Positions 8,950 to 17,852 of a stretch of 64,000 nt of DNA are shown here, one piece after another. Under the pieces are notes generated by a model. That model ran no database searches. It was not told the origin of the DNA and saw only the letters and a list, made by a program, of their open reading frames with translations. How positions within the stretch are numbered: position 1 is the stretch's first letter; each line of letters starts with the position of its first letter. The position numbers were made by a program, and so were the translations under genes. The stretch comes from Galbibacter mesophilus (GTDB taxonomy: Bacteria; Bacteroidota; Bacteroidia; Flavobacteriales; Flavobacteriaceae): assembly GCF_023721415.1 (NCBI RefSeq), contig NZ_JAMQVC010000002.1:806001-870000 (forward strand), written 5' to 3'.

Positions 8950-11400
8950 CTACAACTCCTTTGCGTTTTTAACCTTTTGGTTGGTAATCGCGATATCGAT
9001 CACTTCGCTCATTTCGTTTACATAGTGGAATTTAAGTCCTTTTAAATACTCTTCCTTAATTTCCAATACATCACGACGGTTTTCATTACACAAAATCAAC
9101 TCTTTTATATGCGCTCTTTTGGCCGCTAATATTTTTTCCTTGATACCGCCCACAGGAAGCACTTTTCCACGAAGGGTAATCTCTCCCGTCATCGCAATGT
9201 GCTTTTTCACTTTCTTTTGCGTGTATAGAGAAACCAAAGAGGTTAACATGGTAATACCTGCACTTGGTCCGTCTTTTGGCGTAGCACCTTCCGGTACGTG
9301 AATATGTACATTGTATTTTTCAAAAATACTTGGATCTATCCCAAGGCTTTCTGCATTCGATTTAATGTATTCCATAGCAATGGTAGCAGATTCTTTCATC
9401 ACCTTACCAAGGTTTCCGGTAATACTTAAATTTCCTTTCCCTTTAGAAAGAATGGATTCAATAAATAGAATATCACCACCGACGCTCGTCCAAGCGAGTC
9501 CGGTTACTACTCCAGCCACATCATTGTTTTCATATTTATCGCGCTCCAATCTCGGTGCTCCTAATATTTCCTCAACGTCTTTTACCGAAACTTTTACGTT
9601 ATACTCATCTTCCATGGCGATGGATTTTGCAGCATAACGTACCATTTTGGCGATTTGTTTTTCCAAACTACGCACACCAGATTCACGGGTGTAACCTTCC
9701 ACTATTTTTTCTAGCTCCTTCTTCCCTATTTTGAGATCGTTTTTGGTCAATCCATGTTCTTCCAATTGCTTCGGAAGTAAATGGCGTTTTGCAATTTCCA
9801 CTTTCTCTTCAATAGTATAACCGTTTACATTGATGATTTCCATACGGTCGCGCAACGCAGGTTGTATAGGACCTAAATTGTTGGCTGTAGCAATAAACAT
9901 CACTTTGGAAAGGTCGTAGCCCATTTCCAAGAAATTATCGTAAAACTCTTTATTTTGTTCAGGGTCTAATACCTCCAACATCGCTGAAGATGGATCGCCG
10001 CTGTGACTTACAGAAAGTTTATCTATTTCATCTAGAATAAATACGGGATTAGACGTTCCTGCCTTTTTCAACGATTGGATGATACGCCCTGGCATAGCTC
10101 CAATATAGGTTTTTCTATGTCCTCGAATTTCCGCTTCGTCACGAAGTCCACCCAACGAAATTCTAACATATTCCCTACCTAAAGCCTCTGCAACCGATTT
10201 CCCAAGAGAGGTTTTACCAACCCCCGGAGGTCCGTATAAACAAAGAATAGGCGACTTCATATCGTTTCTTAACTTCAGTACAGCCAAGTATTCAATAATA
10301 CGCTTTTTAACATCTTCCAATCCGTAATGATCGCGGTCCAATACCTTTTGAGCACGCTTTAAATCGAATTTATCTTTTGAAAATTTATTCCAAGGAAGAT
10401 CTAAAAACAGATCCAAATAGTTACGCTGAATGGAATACTCCGCCACTTGCGGATTCATACGCTGCAATTTCGCCAATTCCTTTTCAAAGTGTTCTTTTAC
10501 CTTAGTATCCCACTTTTTCTTTTTGGCTTTTAAGCGCATCTGCTCAATCTCTTCCTCATAAGAACCGCCACCCAATTCTTCTTGAATGGTTTTCATCTGT
10601 TGATGCAAGAAATACTCGCGTTGTTGCTGGTTTAAATCAGATTGAACCTTAGACTGAATATCGTTTCGTAAGTTTAACTTCTGAAATTCAACATTCATAT
10701 ACTTCAAGGTTGCCAAAGCACGCTCTTGAAGGTTTTTCGTTTCCAGTAATTTTTGCTTATCCTTCACTTCCAAATTCATATTGGAAGAAATAAAATTGAT
10801 AAGGAACGAGTTACTTTCAATATTTTTTATAGCAAAAGAAGCTTCCGAAGGAATATTCGGACTTTCCTTTATAATTCGCAATGCCAAGTCTTTAATAGAC
10901 TCTATAATAGTGGAGAATTCCTCATTTCCTTCCGCTGGTTTTTCTTCCGGCAGGTCTTTAATACGTGCTGTAAAATAAGGTTCTGCGGAAGTAATTTCTT
11001 CAATCTCGAAACGTTTTTTCCCTTGAATGATAACAGTTGTGTTTCCGTCAGGCATTTTTAATACTCGAAGGATTCTTGCTACCGTCCCTGTGGTATTTAA
11101 ATCTTTTACCTCTGGGTCTTCAACGTTTTCATCTTTTTGGGAAACCACTCCAATAACTTTATTCCCGTTGGAAGCATCCTTAATCAATTTTATTGATTTG
11201 TCGCGACCTGCAGTGATGGGAATTACCACCCCTGGAAAAAGCACGGTATTCCTTAAAGGAAGTATAGGCAAGGTTTCCGGTAATACCTCATTGTTTATTT
11301 CCTCCTCATCTTCGGGAGTCATTAATGGGATTAATTCGGCGTCGTCGTCAATGTTATGCAATGACAAACTGTCCATATTTAAAAATTTGTTGTTACTCAT
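8950..11400 (-). CDS. lon: Endopeptidase La (ATP-dependent Lon protease)
   Basis: This 816-residue protein has the complete Lon layout: an N-terminal substrate-recognition domain (about 45-250), a coiled middle, an AAA+ module with Walker A GPPGVGKT at 390-397 and Walker B-like FILDEID at 454-460, and a C-terminal protease domain. The catalytic dyad is Ser713 (in KDGPSAG) and Lys756 (in GGIKEK). It degrades misfolded and regulatory proteins in the cytoplasm. A 7-bp hairpin (CATTCTG/CAGAATG at 11415-11433) lies just before the start. The 21-bp repeat array lies further upstream. Confidence 0.97.
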   Translation of the reverse strand: MSNNKFLNMDSLSLHNIDDDAELIPLMTPEDEEEINNEVLPETLPILPLRNTVLFPGVVIPITAGRDKSIKLIKDASNGNKVIGVVSQKDENVEDPEVKDLNTTGTVARILRVLKMPDGNTTVIIQGKKRFEIEEITSAEPYFTARIKDLPEEKPAEGNEEFSTIIESIKDLALRIIKESPNIPSEASFAIKNIESNSFLINFISSNMNLEVKDKQKLLETKNLQERALATLKYMNVEFQKLNLRNDIQSKVQSDLNQQQREYFLHQQMKTIQEELGGGSYEEEIEQMRLKAKKKKWDTKVKEHFEKELAKLQRMNPQVAEYSIQRNYLDLFLDLPWNKFSKDKFDLKRAQKVLDRDHYGLEDVKKRIIEYLAVLKLRNDMKSPILCLYGPPGVGKTSLGKSVAEALGREYVRISLGGLRDEAEIRGHRKTYIGAMPGRIIQSLKKAGTSNPVFILDEIDKLSVSHSGDPSSAMLEVLDPEQNKEFYDNFLEMGYDLSKVMFIATANNLGPIQPALRDRMEIINVNGYTIEEKVEIAKRHLLPKQLEEHGLTKNDLKIGKKELEKIVEGYTRESGVRSLEKQIAKMVRYAAKSIAMEDEYNVKVSVKDVEEILGAPRLERDKYENNDVAGVVTGLAWTSVGGDILFIESILSKGKGNLSITGNLGKVMKESATIAMEYIKSNAESLGIDPSIFEKYNVHIHVPEGATPKDGPSAGITMLTSLVSLYTQKKVKKHIAMTGEITLRGKVLPVGGIKEKILAAKRAHIKELILCNENRRDVLEIKEEYLKGLKFHYVNEMSEVIDIAITNQKVKNAKEL

Positions 11401-11675
11401 AGTTCTTTATAAGTCATTCTGTCATTCAGAATGGATTGTATTATTCTTCTTTTTCAGTAGGATAAAGCGCTCATAGCTTACATTTTACATAGAAATGAAA
11501 GTTTGTAGGCATTTTATCATCCTATTAAGACAATACTTGTGCCAATTATGGGTCACCATCCGTTTTTTATTACTATACTTTGTTATCTCAGCACAACCAA
11601 CTATCCTGCAAGAACTTTGTATTTAGGTTTCAGAACCCACTTTTCTCCCTTTTTAAAGAATTTTTTACGTGCTAC
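11401..11675. other. Gene-free region upstream of lon
   Basis: Apart from the short hairpin at 11415-11433, no gene, clear promoter box or terminator is evident. A plus-strand frame opens at 11539 and runs into the repeat array, but its N-terminal part resembles no known protein and lacks a ribosome-binding site. I treat the stretch as non-coding; it must contain the lon promoter. Confidence 0.45.
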
Positions 11676-11960
11676 CACCATCTTTTTAGGTCTTTTCACG
11701 AAGTTTTTAGGTTACATCGTTAAATTTTTAGGTCTTGTACCTAAACGTTTAGGAAGACCAGCTAAACTTTTAGGTGTTTTACCTAAAGTTTTAGGCTTAG
11801 AACCTAAAGTTTTAGGTTCGGGACCTAAAGTTTTAGCCTCGAGACCTAAAATTTTGGCTTCGGGACCTAAAAATAGCTTGTTCGATGTTAAAAACTTCGT
11901 CATCGAGCCTAAATGATAGGTATTTTGAGCTAAACAGAAGTTATTTTTACCTAAATAGTC
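11676..11960. repeat. Array A of 21-bp palindrome-centred tandem repeats
   Basis: About 14 units repeat every 21 bases. The best units carry the dyad CCTAAA-NN-TTTAGG (for example CCTAAAGTTTTAGG) separated by variable 7-base linkers. The central units (about 11781-11870) are the most regular and both ends decay. On the right only the CCTAAA half persists. The array starts near ACCATCTTTTTAGGT, as array B at 48363 does, and both contain the identical stretch ACCTAAAGTTTTAGCCTCGA and the 13 bases after it. Both strands stay open in one frame because the unit length is a multiple of three. Confidence 0.85.
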
Positions 11961-11962
11961 GG

Positions 11963-12553
11963 TTATTTTAACCCTGTGAGCTTGTTGGTGAGTCCGAAAA
12001 ATATTAGCAAAGTGATAATGACACCAAATAAAAATAGTAAATAGGCTTGTTTTTTAGGGGTTATGGAAAGAACATTCCGTTTCATTTTGCGTGCATGGGC
12101 TCCAGATATGTGACCAAAAAAAGACAGCATTGCCAAGCCGTAATAGGGAATAAAGAATACGTTAGAGGGATACTTATTTATTCCTGTAGCGCCATAGTAA
12201 AAATTGGTGTCTAAATTCAGTTCATACCTTCCTTTGTAAACAGCCGCCAAATGCACCAGTAAAAATAGAGCCAAATACACTCCAGAAATCATTTGTATTT
12301 TTTCAAAAGAATCTGTTTTGCCTTTTCGCTTTTTAAAAACCAACCATAAACCACTCGCTATTTGGAATAAAAAAGCAGCAATGATAATGGGCTCGATAAA
12401 AACATTGCGGTAGAATTTCCGCAAAGAATCCATCACTGCTATGTGTGTTTCTATACTGAAAACACTCGTTAAATGATTAAAAAAATGTAGCACAATAAAA
12501 ACGGTAACCGCGATGCCCGATATAAAATGGAGCCTTTTTAGGGATGGATTCAT
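11963..12553 (-). CDS. Small histidine-rich membrane protein, cytochrome b-like
   Basis: This 196-residue protein has five predicted membrane helices (about 10-28, 52-74, 88-106, 133-152, 170-189). Histidines lie within or at the ends of several helices: H9, H23, H27, H101, H148 and H153. The pattern HFISG...VLHFFNH...LLVHLAAVY...FFGHISGAH resembles small succinate-dehydrogenase-like or DUF4405-like b-type cytochromes, but no family is certain. It lies 95 bases downstream of a sulfatase gene on the same strand and may be the last gene of the cytochrome/sulfatase run. Heme binding is an inference. Confidence 0.6.
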   Translation of the reverse strand: MNPSLKRLHFISGIAVTVFIVLHFFNHLTSVFSIETHIAVMDSLRKFYRNVFIEPIIIAAFLFQIASGLWLVFKKRKGKTDSFEKIQMISGVYLALFLLVHLAAVYKGRYELNLDTNFYYGATGINKYPSNVFFIPYYGLAMLSFFGHISGAHARKMKRNVLSITPKKQAYLLFLFGVIITLLIFFGLTNKLTGLK

Positions 12554-12648
12554 AGCCGATGTAGAAATAACAAAATGGAACTAACAACTCATATTTTCGA
12601 TTTTGAGAAGAAAAGATTGAATTACCTTTCAAATACTGGCATTAATTT

Positions 12649-14361
12649 TTATTCCTCTACTACGAACTCACTCGGTTTAAAACCAATACGATGTGCGCGT
12701 ACTACCAATTGTTTATCTTCTTTATTCTGAATAGGTCCTTGGTAAATTTGCCATCTATCGCCAGGTTTTTCATCCTTCCCAATCCATTGAAAACCGATGG
12801 AAGCTCCCTCCGTTTCACAATCTAAGACCCAATTTCCTTCTGAATTTGTTGCCTTCGGAGTCGCCGTTTGCGGTTCTTCAAAATAACTTTTTCTTTGGGC
12901 TAGATATTCTTTCTCTGGAATCATTCCCAAATCATTCGTTTGTACAATCCACTTATCCATGGCTTCAGATAGTTCTTGTACCTTCTCCTTGTATTTTGGG
13001 TCTGAAGCCAAATTATGTAGCTCATTTGGATCCTTAAAAGTATCAAACAATTCGATGGAATCTTTCGTTTTTCTAAACCACTGTGCTTGGTATTCGTTAA
13101 GTTGCCCCAAGGAGTCCAACCGAAGTAATTCTTGCATAATCGGCATTTGCTCGCGGTAACTTACCGGTAAATAATACGGTTGATTGGGAAGGTAATTTCT
13201 TATAAGCTTAAATCGTTTATCCTTTACTGCTCTCAATCGGTCGTGCTTAAGATCAAAACGGTCTGCTGCGGCAAAAATATAGTCTCTTTTTTCAGCATTC
13301 GCATGTTTACCCATCCAAGCCCTTCCATCTACATAATCTGGAATTGGAATACCAGCTAAGGATAGTAAAGTGGGTTTAAAATCCACAAAGCTGATTAGCT
13401 GATCATCAACTTGTTCTGCCAACTGTTTATTTGGAAACCTGATGATCATAGGGACTTGTAATCCAGAATCGTACAACGTTCTCTTTTCCCTAGGTAATGG
13501 TCCGCCATGATCGGAATACCAAAATATCACCGTATTTTCCAAAAGGTTTTCGTCTTCCAACTCCTTCAGAATCTCTCCAACCTTTTGATCTAATAATTTA
13601 ACATTGGAATACATTCTACGCACATCGTTTTTAGCAACTTCCGTAGTAGGCAAATAAGGCTTTATGGGTACATCTAAATCTTCAGGAACCAATAACGAAT
13701 CTTTCGCATGGGCCCATATTTTGGATTCATGGGTAAGATTAAAATTAAAAATAGCAAAAAAGGGTTCATCACCATCCCTGTTTTTCCAATGCGCATTCTT
13801 ACTGCTTTCATCCCAGGCAGTCATCTCGCATCTAAACTGATAATCTTCTTTATCATTATTGGTGCAATAATAGCCGGCTCTTCTTAAATATTCACTGTGC
13901 ATATGAACTCCCGGCGGTACGTTGGCTTCATAAGTGGTTACTTCATAATTTTTAAGCTGTTCATCGCTTACATGAAAACTAAACCATGGCCCGGTACGCA
14001 TATGCATTGTTCCAGATTTGGTTGGATACATTCCCAATGCAAGGGCTGCCCGGCTCGGTGCACAAACCCCCGATGGGGAATATACATTTGTATAAGTAAC
14101 TCCCTCCTTAGCTAAGCGACTTATATTGGGGGTTGTAATGGTAGAATCTCCGAAAGTTGGTAAATACGGACTTAAATCTTCTGCGACAATCCATACGATA
14201 TTTGGTTTATCTGGAAGGTTCAGGCCGCTGTAATCAACTACTGCAGATTTATCTAATACCGACCCCGAAGGATTGCTGTTTTTCGGTTCTTCTTTACACG
14301 AAAACAAGAATATTGTCAGAATTGAGACAATACTTATTTGAAGAATCTTTTTAATTTGCAT
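12649..14361 (-). CDS. Sulfatase (formylglycine type) lipoprotein with C-terminal extra domain
   Basis: This 570-residue sulfatase carries a lipobox (FLFSC, Cys22) and the maturation motif C-A-P-S-R at Cys100. That cysteine is normally converted to formylglycine. The usual C-x-P-S-R-x3-L-T-G signature here reads ...AALALG, and the metal-site pair is ED rather than DD (61-62). A C-terminal segment from about residue 505 (NWVLDCETEGASIGFQW) looks like a small beta-sandwich add-on. The protein probably acts in the periplasm or on the cell surface on sulfated glycan fragments. It lies 78 bases after the next sulfatase gene in the same operon. The exact substrate is unknown. Confidence 0.88.
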   Translation of the reverse strand: MQIKKILQISIVSILTIFLFSCKEEPKNSNPSGSVLDKSAVVDYSGLNLPDKPNIVWIVAEDLSPYLPTFGDSTITTPNISRLAKEGVTYTNVYSPSGVCAPSRAALALGMYPTKSGTMHMRTGPWFSFHVSDEQLKNYEVTTYEANVPPGVHMHSEYLRRAGYYCTNNDKEDYQFRCEMTAWDESSKNAHWKNRDGDEPFFAIFNFNLTHESKIWAHAKDSLLVPEDLDVPIKPYLPTTEVAKNDVRRMYSNVKLLDQKVGEILKELEDENLLENTVIFWYSDHGGPLPREKRTLYDSGLQVPMIIRFPNKQLAEQVDDQLISFVDFKPTLLSLAGIPIPDYVDGRAWMGKHANAEKRDYIFAAADRFDLKHDRLRAVKDKRFKLIRNYLPNQPYYLPVSYREQMPIMQELLRLDSLGQLNEYQAQWFRKTKDSIELFDTFKDPNELHNLASDPKYKEKVQELSEAMDKWIVQTNDLGMIPEKEYLAQRKSYFEEPQTATPKATNSEGNWVLDCETEGASIGFQWIGKDEKPGDRWQIYQGPIQNKEDKQLVVRAHRIGFKPSEFVVEE

Positions 14362-14439
14362 AAACTATATGTTTTTTCAGTTTAAAATTTTTAAATTCTT
14401 TCAGAAATTAAAAGCACATTTTTTGGTGGCGAAAATGGC

Positions 14440-16362
14440 TTATCTTGTTAAATCGACTTCCTCTCCGCAATTATGCAAAGCATATTTCACAGACCAACTG
14501 ATAAATGCCGAAAACATAAAATCTTTGTAGGGCACTTTTTCTGATACATTTCCGCTTTTCTCCTTTAAAACATCTTTAAGTATGGGAACTAAAGGTTTGG
14601 CCCGCTCTCCTACAAGTTCAATGCTTCTTGCTGCCTGCAATGCCAACCACCCCCGTTCATCCTGAACCCATTTCGCTAAGACCTCTATCGCTTTTGCATT
14701 ATCTTTTTCCATTAAAATATATTCCGCTGCCGTAATCTGCACTGCTGGTGATGGATCGTTTAAAAGTCTTTCCCATAAAGACATAAACTCTTCTGAAGGT
14801 AGTTCTGATGCCTTTGAAGCTATCAGTCCCCAATAGCGCACACCGCTATCCTCGTTTTCCATAGCGGTTTTAATTGCACTAATATCTTTATAACCAACCA
14901 GTTCCGCTGCCTTTAGAATTTCCTTCAATGGGTATTCTTTAGGATCATGCGCCATTTCATACGGAGTTGATTCCTTAGACCTTAACATATATTCAGCTTC
15001 GGGTAAGAATCCCGTATCCCTATATTCAAGAATCCATTTATGAAGTGTATTTCGATATTGTTCGACTTTCTCCTTAAATTCTGGTAAGTTGGCTAAGTTT
15101 TCCAACTCATAAGGATCGTTCCTTAAATCATATAACTCCTCTGGTGGCTTGGCTTCGTACATTCTTTCCGCTTGGGCAGGTAAAGCTCCCGCATGATAGC
15201 GACGGTGCAAGTCTGCAAAACTTTCTTTCTTATCGGAAAAAATAAACCCGGTCTGTATATAAGGAAGTTCAGGTCTATAATTGCGAACATAGATATAGCG
15301 ATCATCAATTACGGCCCTTGCCATGTCATACATATTATCGGCTCTGCTACGAGCCCCAAAAACGTACTCTCTTGGTACATAGTTGTCATCAAAAATTGCA
15401 TTTCCCTCGATGGTCTCTGGAATGGGCGCATCCACCAAATCCAAAACTGTTGGCACGAAGTCCACAAAACTTACCAATTCATTATTTACAGTACCTGCCG
15501 AAACCCCTTTAGATTTTCTATACTTTTCTGGGATGTACATTAAAAAGGGTACATGCAAACCAGAACTGTACAACCATCTTTTATAGCGGGGCAAACCTGG
15601 CCCGTGATCTGAAAAGAAAAATACTATGGTATTTTCTTTAAGTCCGTCGGCTTCCAGACCTTCCAATATTTTCCCTACAAACTGATCGAGATTGGAAATA
15701 TTGTCATAATAATGTGCCCAAAGATTTTTAAACACATCCGACTTGGGATGATACGGAGGAATTGGTGCTTTCGCTGGATCATGAAAAAAAGAGGTATCCA
15801 AATCTTTTGTATTCTTCTTCCAGTTTTCAGTGTGGTTCACACTACCTTCGTGTGTATTACCATATACAAAATAACTAAAAAAAGGCTGATCACCTTTACG
15901 GTTTCTCCACGGAAACGTATCCTGTGCCCAGTAATCGTAAAGTCCATCATGATCAAAATTGTAATCGGATTTACTATAGTTACTGGTAAAGTAGCCTTCT
16001 TTTTTTAATATCTCCGGAAGGGTTTTTATAAATTCAGGTCGCTCTATATCACTTCTAAGGTGCTGTGTTCCGAGGGAGGTTGCATATCTACCCGTTATAA
16101 GTGCAGAACGGGAAGGAGAACATATTGGTGCCGTTGCGTAAGCTCTGTTGAAGACAATACCTTCTTTGGCCAAGGCGTCCAGGTTTGGGGTTATAGCGAA
16201 ATCGTCACCATAGGCGCCCAAGTGTGGCCCAATGTCTTCACAATTAATCCAAATAATATTTGGCTTTTCATTTTGCATTGTGTTTGGTGTTGCCCACAGA
16301 TAAGAAATCTGGCAGGTCACCAACAAGAAAATTATCCCCTTAAAGCTACGCTTCACATCCAT
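14440..16362 (-). CDS. Sulfatase with C-terminal HEAT-like repeats
   Basis: This 640-residue protein has an N-terminal signal peptide (cleavage near residue 25) and a sulfatase domain with the classical motif C-S-P-S-R-S-A-L-I-T-G at Cys81. The ED pair at 42-43 is the metal site. After the sulfatase fold (to about residue 480), the C terminus has repeated helical units such as AAELVGYKDISAIKTAM and LQAARSIELVGERAKPLVPI, consistent with HEAT repeats. N-terminal motifs resemble the neighbouring sulfatase at 12649, suggesting duplication. Only three bases separate it from the preceding sulfatase gene, so the two are co-expressed. Confidence 0.9.
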   Translation of the reverse strand: MDVKRSFKGIIFLLVTCQISYLWATPNTMQNEKPNIIWINCEDIGPHLGAYGDDFAITPNLDALAKEGIVFNRAYATAPICSPSRSALITGRYATSLGTQHLRSDIERPEFIKTLPEILKKEGYFTSNYSKSDYNFDHDGLYDYWAQDTFPWRNRKGDQPFFSYFVYGNTHEGSVNHTENWKKNTKDLDTSFFHDPAKAPIPPYHPKSDVFKNLWAHYYDNISNLDQFVGKILEGLEADGLKENTIVFFFSDHGPGLPRYKRWLYSSGLHVPFLMYIPEKYRKSKGVSAGTVNNELVSFVDFVPTVLDLVDAPIPETIEGNAIFDDNYVPREYVFGARSRADNMYDMARAVIDDRYIYVRNYRPELPYIQTGFIFSDKKESFADLHRRYHAGALPAQAERMYEAKPPEELYDLRNDPYELENLANLPEFKEKVEQYRNTLHKWILEYRDTGFLPEAEYMLRSKESTPYEMAHDPKEYPLKEILKAAELVGYKDISAIKTAMENEDSGVRYWGLIASKASELPSEEFMSLWERLLNDPSPAVQITAAEYILMEKDNAKAIEVLAKWVQDERGWLALQAARSIELVGERAKPLVPILKDVLKEKSGNVSEKVPYKDFMFSAFISWSVKYALHNCGEEVDLTR

Positions 16363-16365
16363 TCA

Positions 16366-17820
16366 TCATTCATTTGCTTGATTATTCTTCGGCATAGGAA
16401 ACTCTTTTGAAGGTGTTCGGGCATCCCGTAATAGTATTTCCATTTCTTCAACCAATTCCGGGTGCTCTGAGGCCACATTGTTGGTCTCCCCTGAATCTTC
16501 TTTCAAATTATAAAGTTCCAACGCGGCATCTGGGTTTTCTTCCATATTCCTTCGCACTGCCTTCCATTTTCCTTTTCTCAGGGCTACACTGTACCCTTTT
16601 TCTGGAAATTCCCAGTACAAATATTGGTGCTTTGGTTGTTCTTTGCCCAATAAAGCTGGGAGATAGGAAATACCATCGATGTTCTCAGGAGGTTCAACGC
16701 CTGCCAGCTCACTTGCGGTTGGGAGAAAATCCCAAAAGGCACTAATATGTTCACTTTGGGTATTGGGATTTATTTTTCCAGGCCATCGAGCAATAAACGG
16801 AATACGAATTCCACCTTCGTACAAGTCCCTTTTACCTCCTTTGAAAGGGCCATTACTATTAAAAAATTCAGTGAATTCCATGTTAGGCATAGGGCCGTTA
16901 TCACTGGTAAAGATGACCAAAGTGTTTTCATCCAACCCTTTTTCTTTCAACTTATTAAGTATTTTTCCTACATCACTGTCCAGCCGAGTAATCATTGCAG
17001 CATACGCTTTGGTCTCCCTGGGCCAATCTTTATCCGCGTAAATACCTAAATCGGGAATTTCCTGTCGATACCCTTCCGGGGCTTCCCCATTATCGTGCGG
17101 AATGGTAAAAGGCAAGTATAAAAAAAAAGGCTTATCCTCCTGCTTATCCAAAAAATCCATGGTTTCTTCCATGAACAAATCTTGGGAATACTCCACCTTT
17201 TCTTCCGTATGGCTTCCCAGTCCGCGATGCCAAGCGGTACTGTCTTGGTAGACTACTTTATTTTCTAAAAATTCTTTTTTACCGTTTCTAAGAAGGTATT
17301 CAGGGTAATAATTATGGGCTAAGACCTGATCCAAGTATCCGTAGTAACTATCAAAACCTTGTTTTAAAGGGTCTCCTGTAGAGTTTTCAATACCCAAACC
17401 CCATTTTCCGATTAAGGCTGTTCGGTAGCCGGCGTTTTTTAGGACTTCCGCCACGGTAACGGCTTCATCGGACAAAGGTATTTGTCCGATTGGGTCGGCC
17501 TGCTTATTTCCACGAATCTCAGCGTGGCCCATACTCATTCCGGTCATCAAAGCGCAGCGTGAAGGTGCACAGACCGTATTTCCCGCATAATGTTGCGTAA
17601 AACGGATGCCTTCTTTGGCCATTTTGGATAATGCAGGAGTTTCAATAATTTCTTGACCGAATGGCTCAATATCGCCATAACCCAAATCGTCTGCCATAAT
17701 AAAAACGATGTTCGGCTTTTCTGTATGCTTCTCTACAACATCTTTTGAGGAATGTTCGTTCTTCTTGCATCCGAAGAATACTGCTATTATCAAAAGAAAA
17801 GCCGTGATATTTTGTTTCAT
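16366..17820 (-). CDS. Arylsulfatase lipoprotein
   Basis: This 484-residue S1-type sulfatase has a lipobox (VFFGC, Cys18), the metal-binding DD at residues 44-45 and the maturation motif C-A-P-S-R-C-A-L-M-T-G at Cys84. The sequence GHAEIRGN following the signature is typical of arylsulfatase-like S1 subfamilies, several of which act on galactose- or GalNAc-sulfates. The second-half GPFKGGKRDLYEGGIRIPFIARWPG is the usual conserved block. It lies 32 bases downstream of the DUF2231-cytochrome gene. Activation needs a formylglycine-generating enzyme that is not in this window. Confidence 0.92.
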   Translation of the reverse strand: MKQNITAFLLIIAVFFGCKKNEHSSKDVVEKHTEKPNIVFIMADDLGYGDIEPFGQEIIETPALSKMAKEGIRFTQHYAGNTVCAPSRCALMTGMSMGHAEIRGNKQADPIGQIPLSDEAVTVAEVLKNAGYRTALIGKWGLGIENSTGDPLKQGFDSYYGYLDQVLAHNYYPEYLLRNGKKEFLENKVVYQDSTAWHRGLGSHTEEKVEYSQDLFMEETMDFLDKQEDKPFFLYLPFTIPHDNGEAPEGYRQEIPDLGIYADKDWPRETKAYAAMITRLDSDVGKILNKLKEKGLDENTLVIFTSDNGPMPNMEFTEFFNSNGPFKGGKRDLYEGGIRIPFIARWPGKINPNTQSEHISAFWDFLPTASELAGVEPPENIDGISYLPALLGKEQPKHQYLYWEFPEKGYSVALRKGKWKAVRRNMEENPDAALELYNLKEDSGETNNVASEHPELVEEMEILLRDARTPSKEFPMPKNNQANE

Positions 17821-17852
17821 CGTTTACTGTTCTGATGGTTAAAATCCAAAAT

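Noticed and set aside
11712-11903. Minus-strand open frame across array A
   Set aside because: It is the mirror of the same palindromic repeat and encodes a similar heptad, as expected of a dyad array.
11539-11916. Plus-strand open frame across array A with repeated K-V-L-G-x-x-P heptads
   Set aside because: Both strands are open in one frame because the 21-base unit is a multiple of three and its arms are palindromic. The arms vary less than the linkers, no ribosome-binding site precedes the ATG, and the frame starts in non-coding sequence.
11676-11960. CRISPR array
   Set aside because: The repeats are contiguous 21-mers with 7-base variable linkers, far too short for spacers. No cas genes are present.
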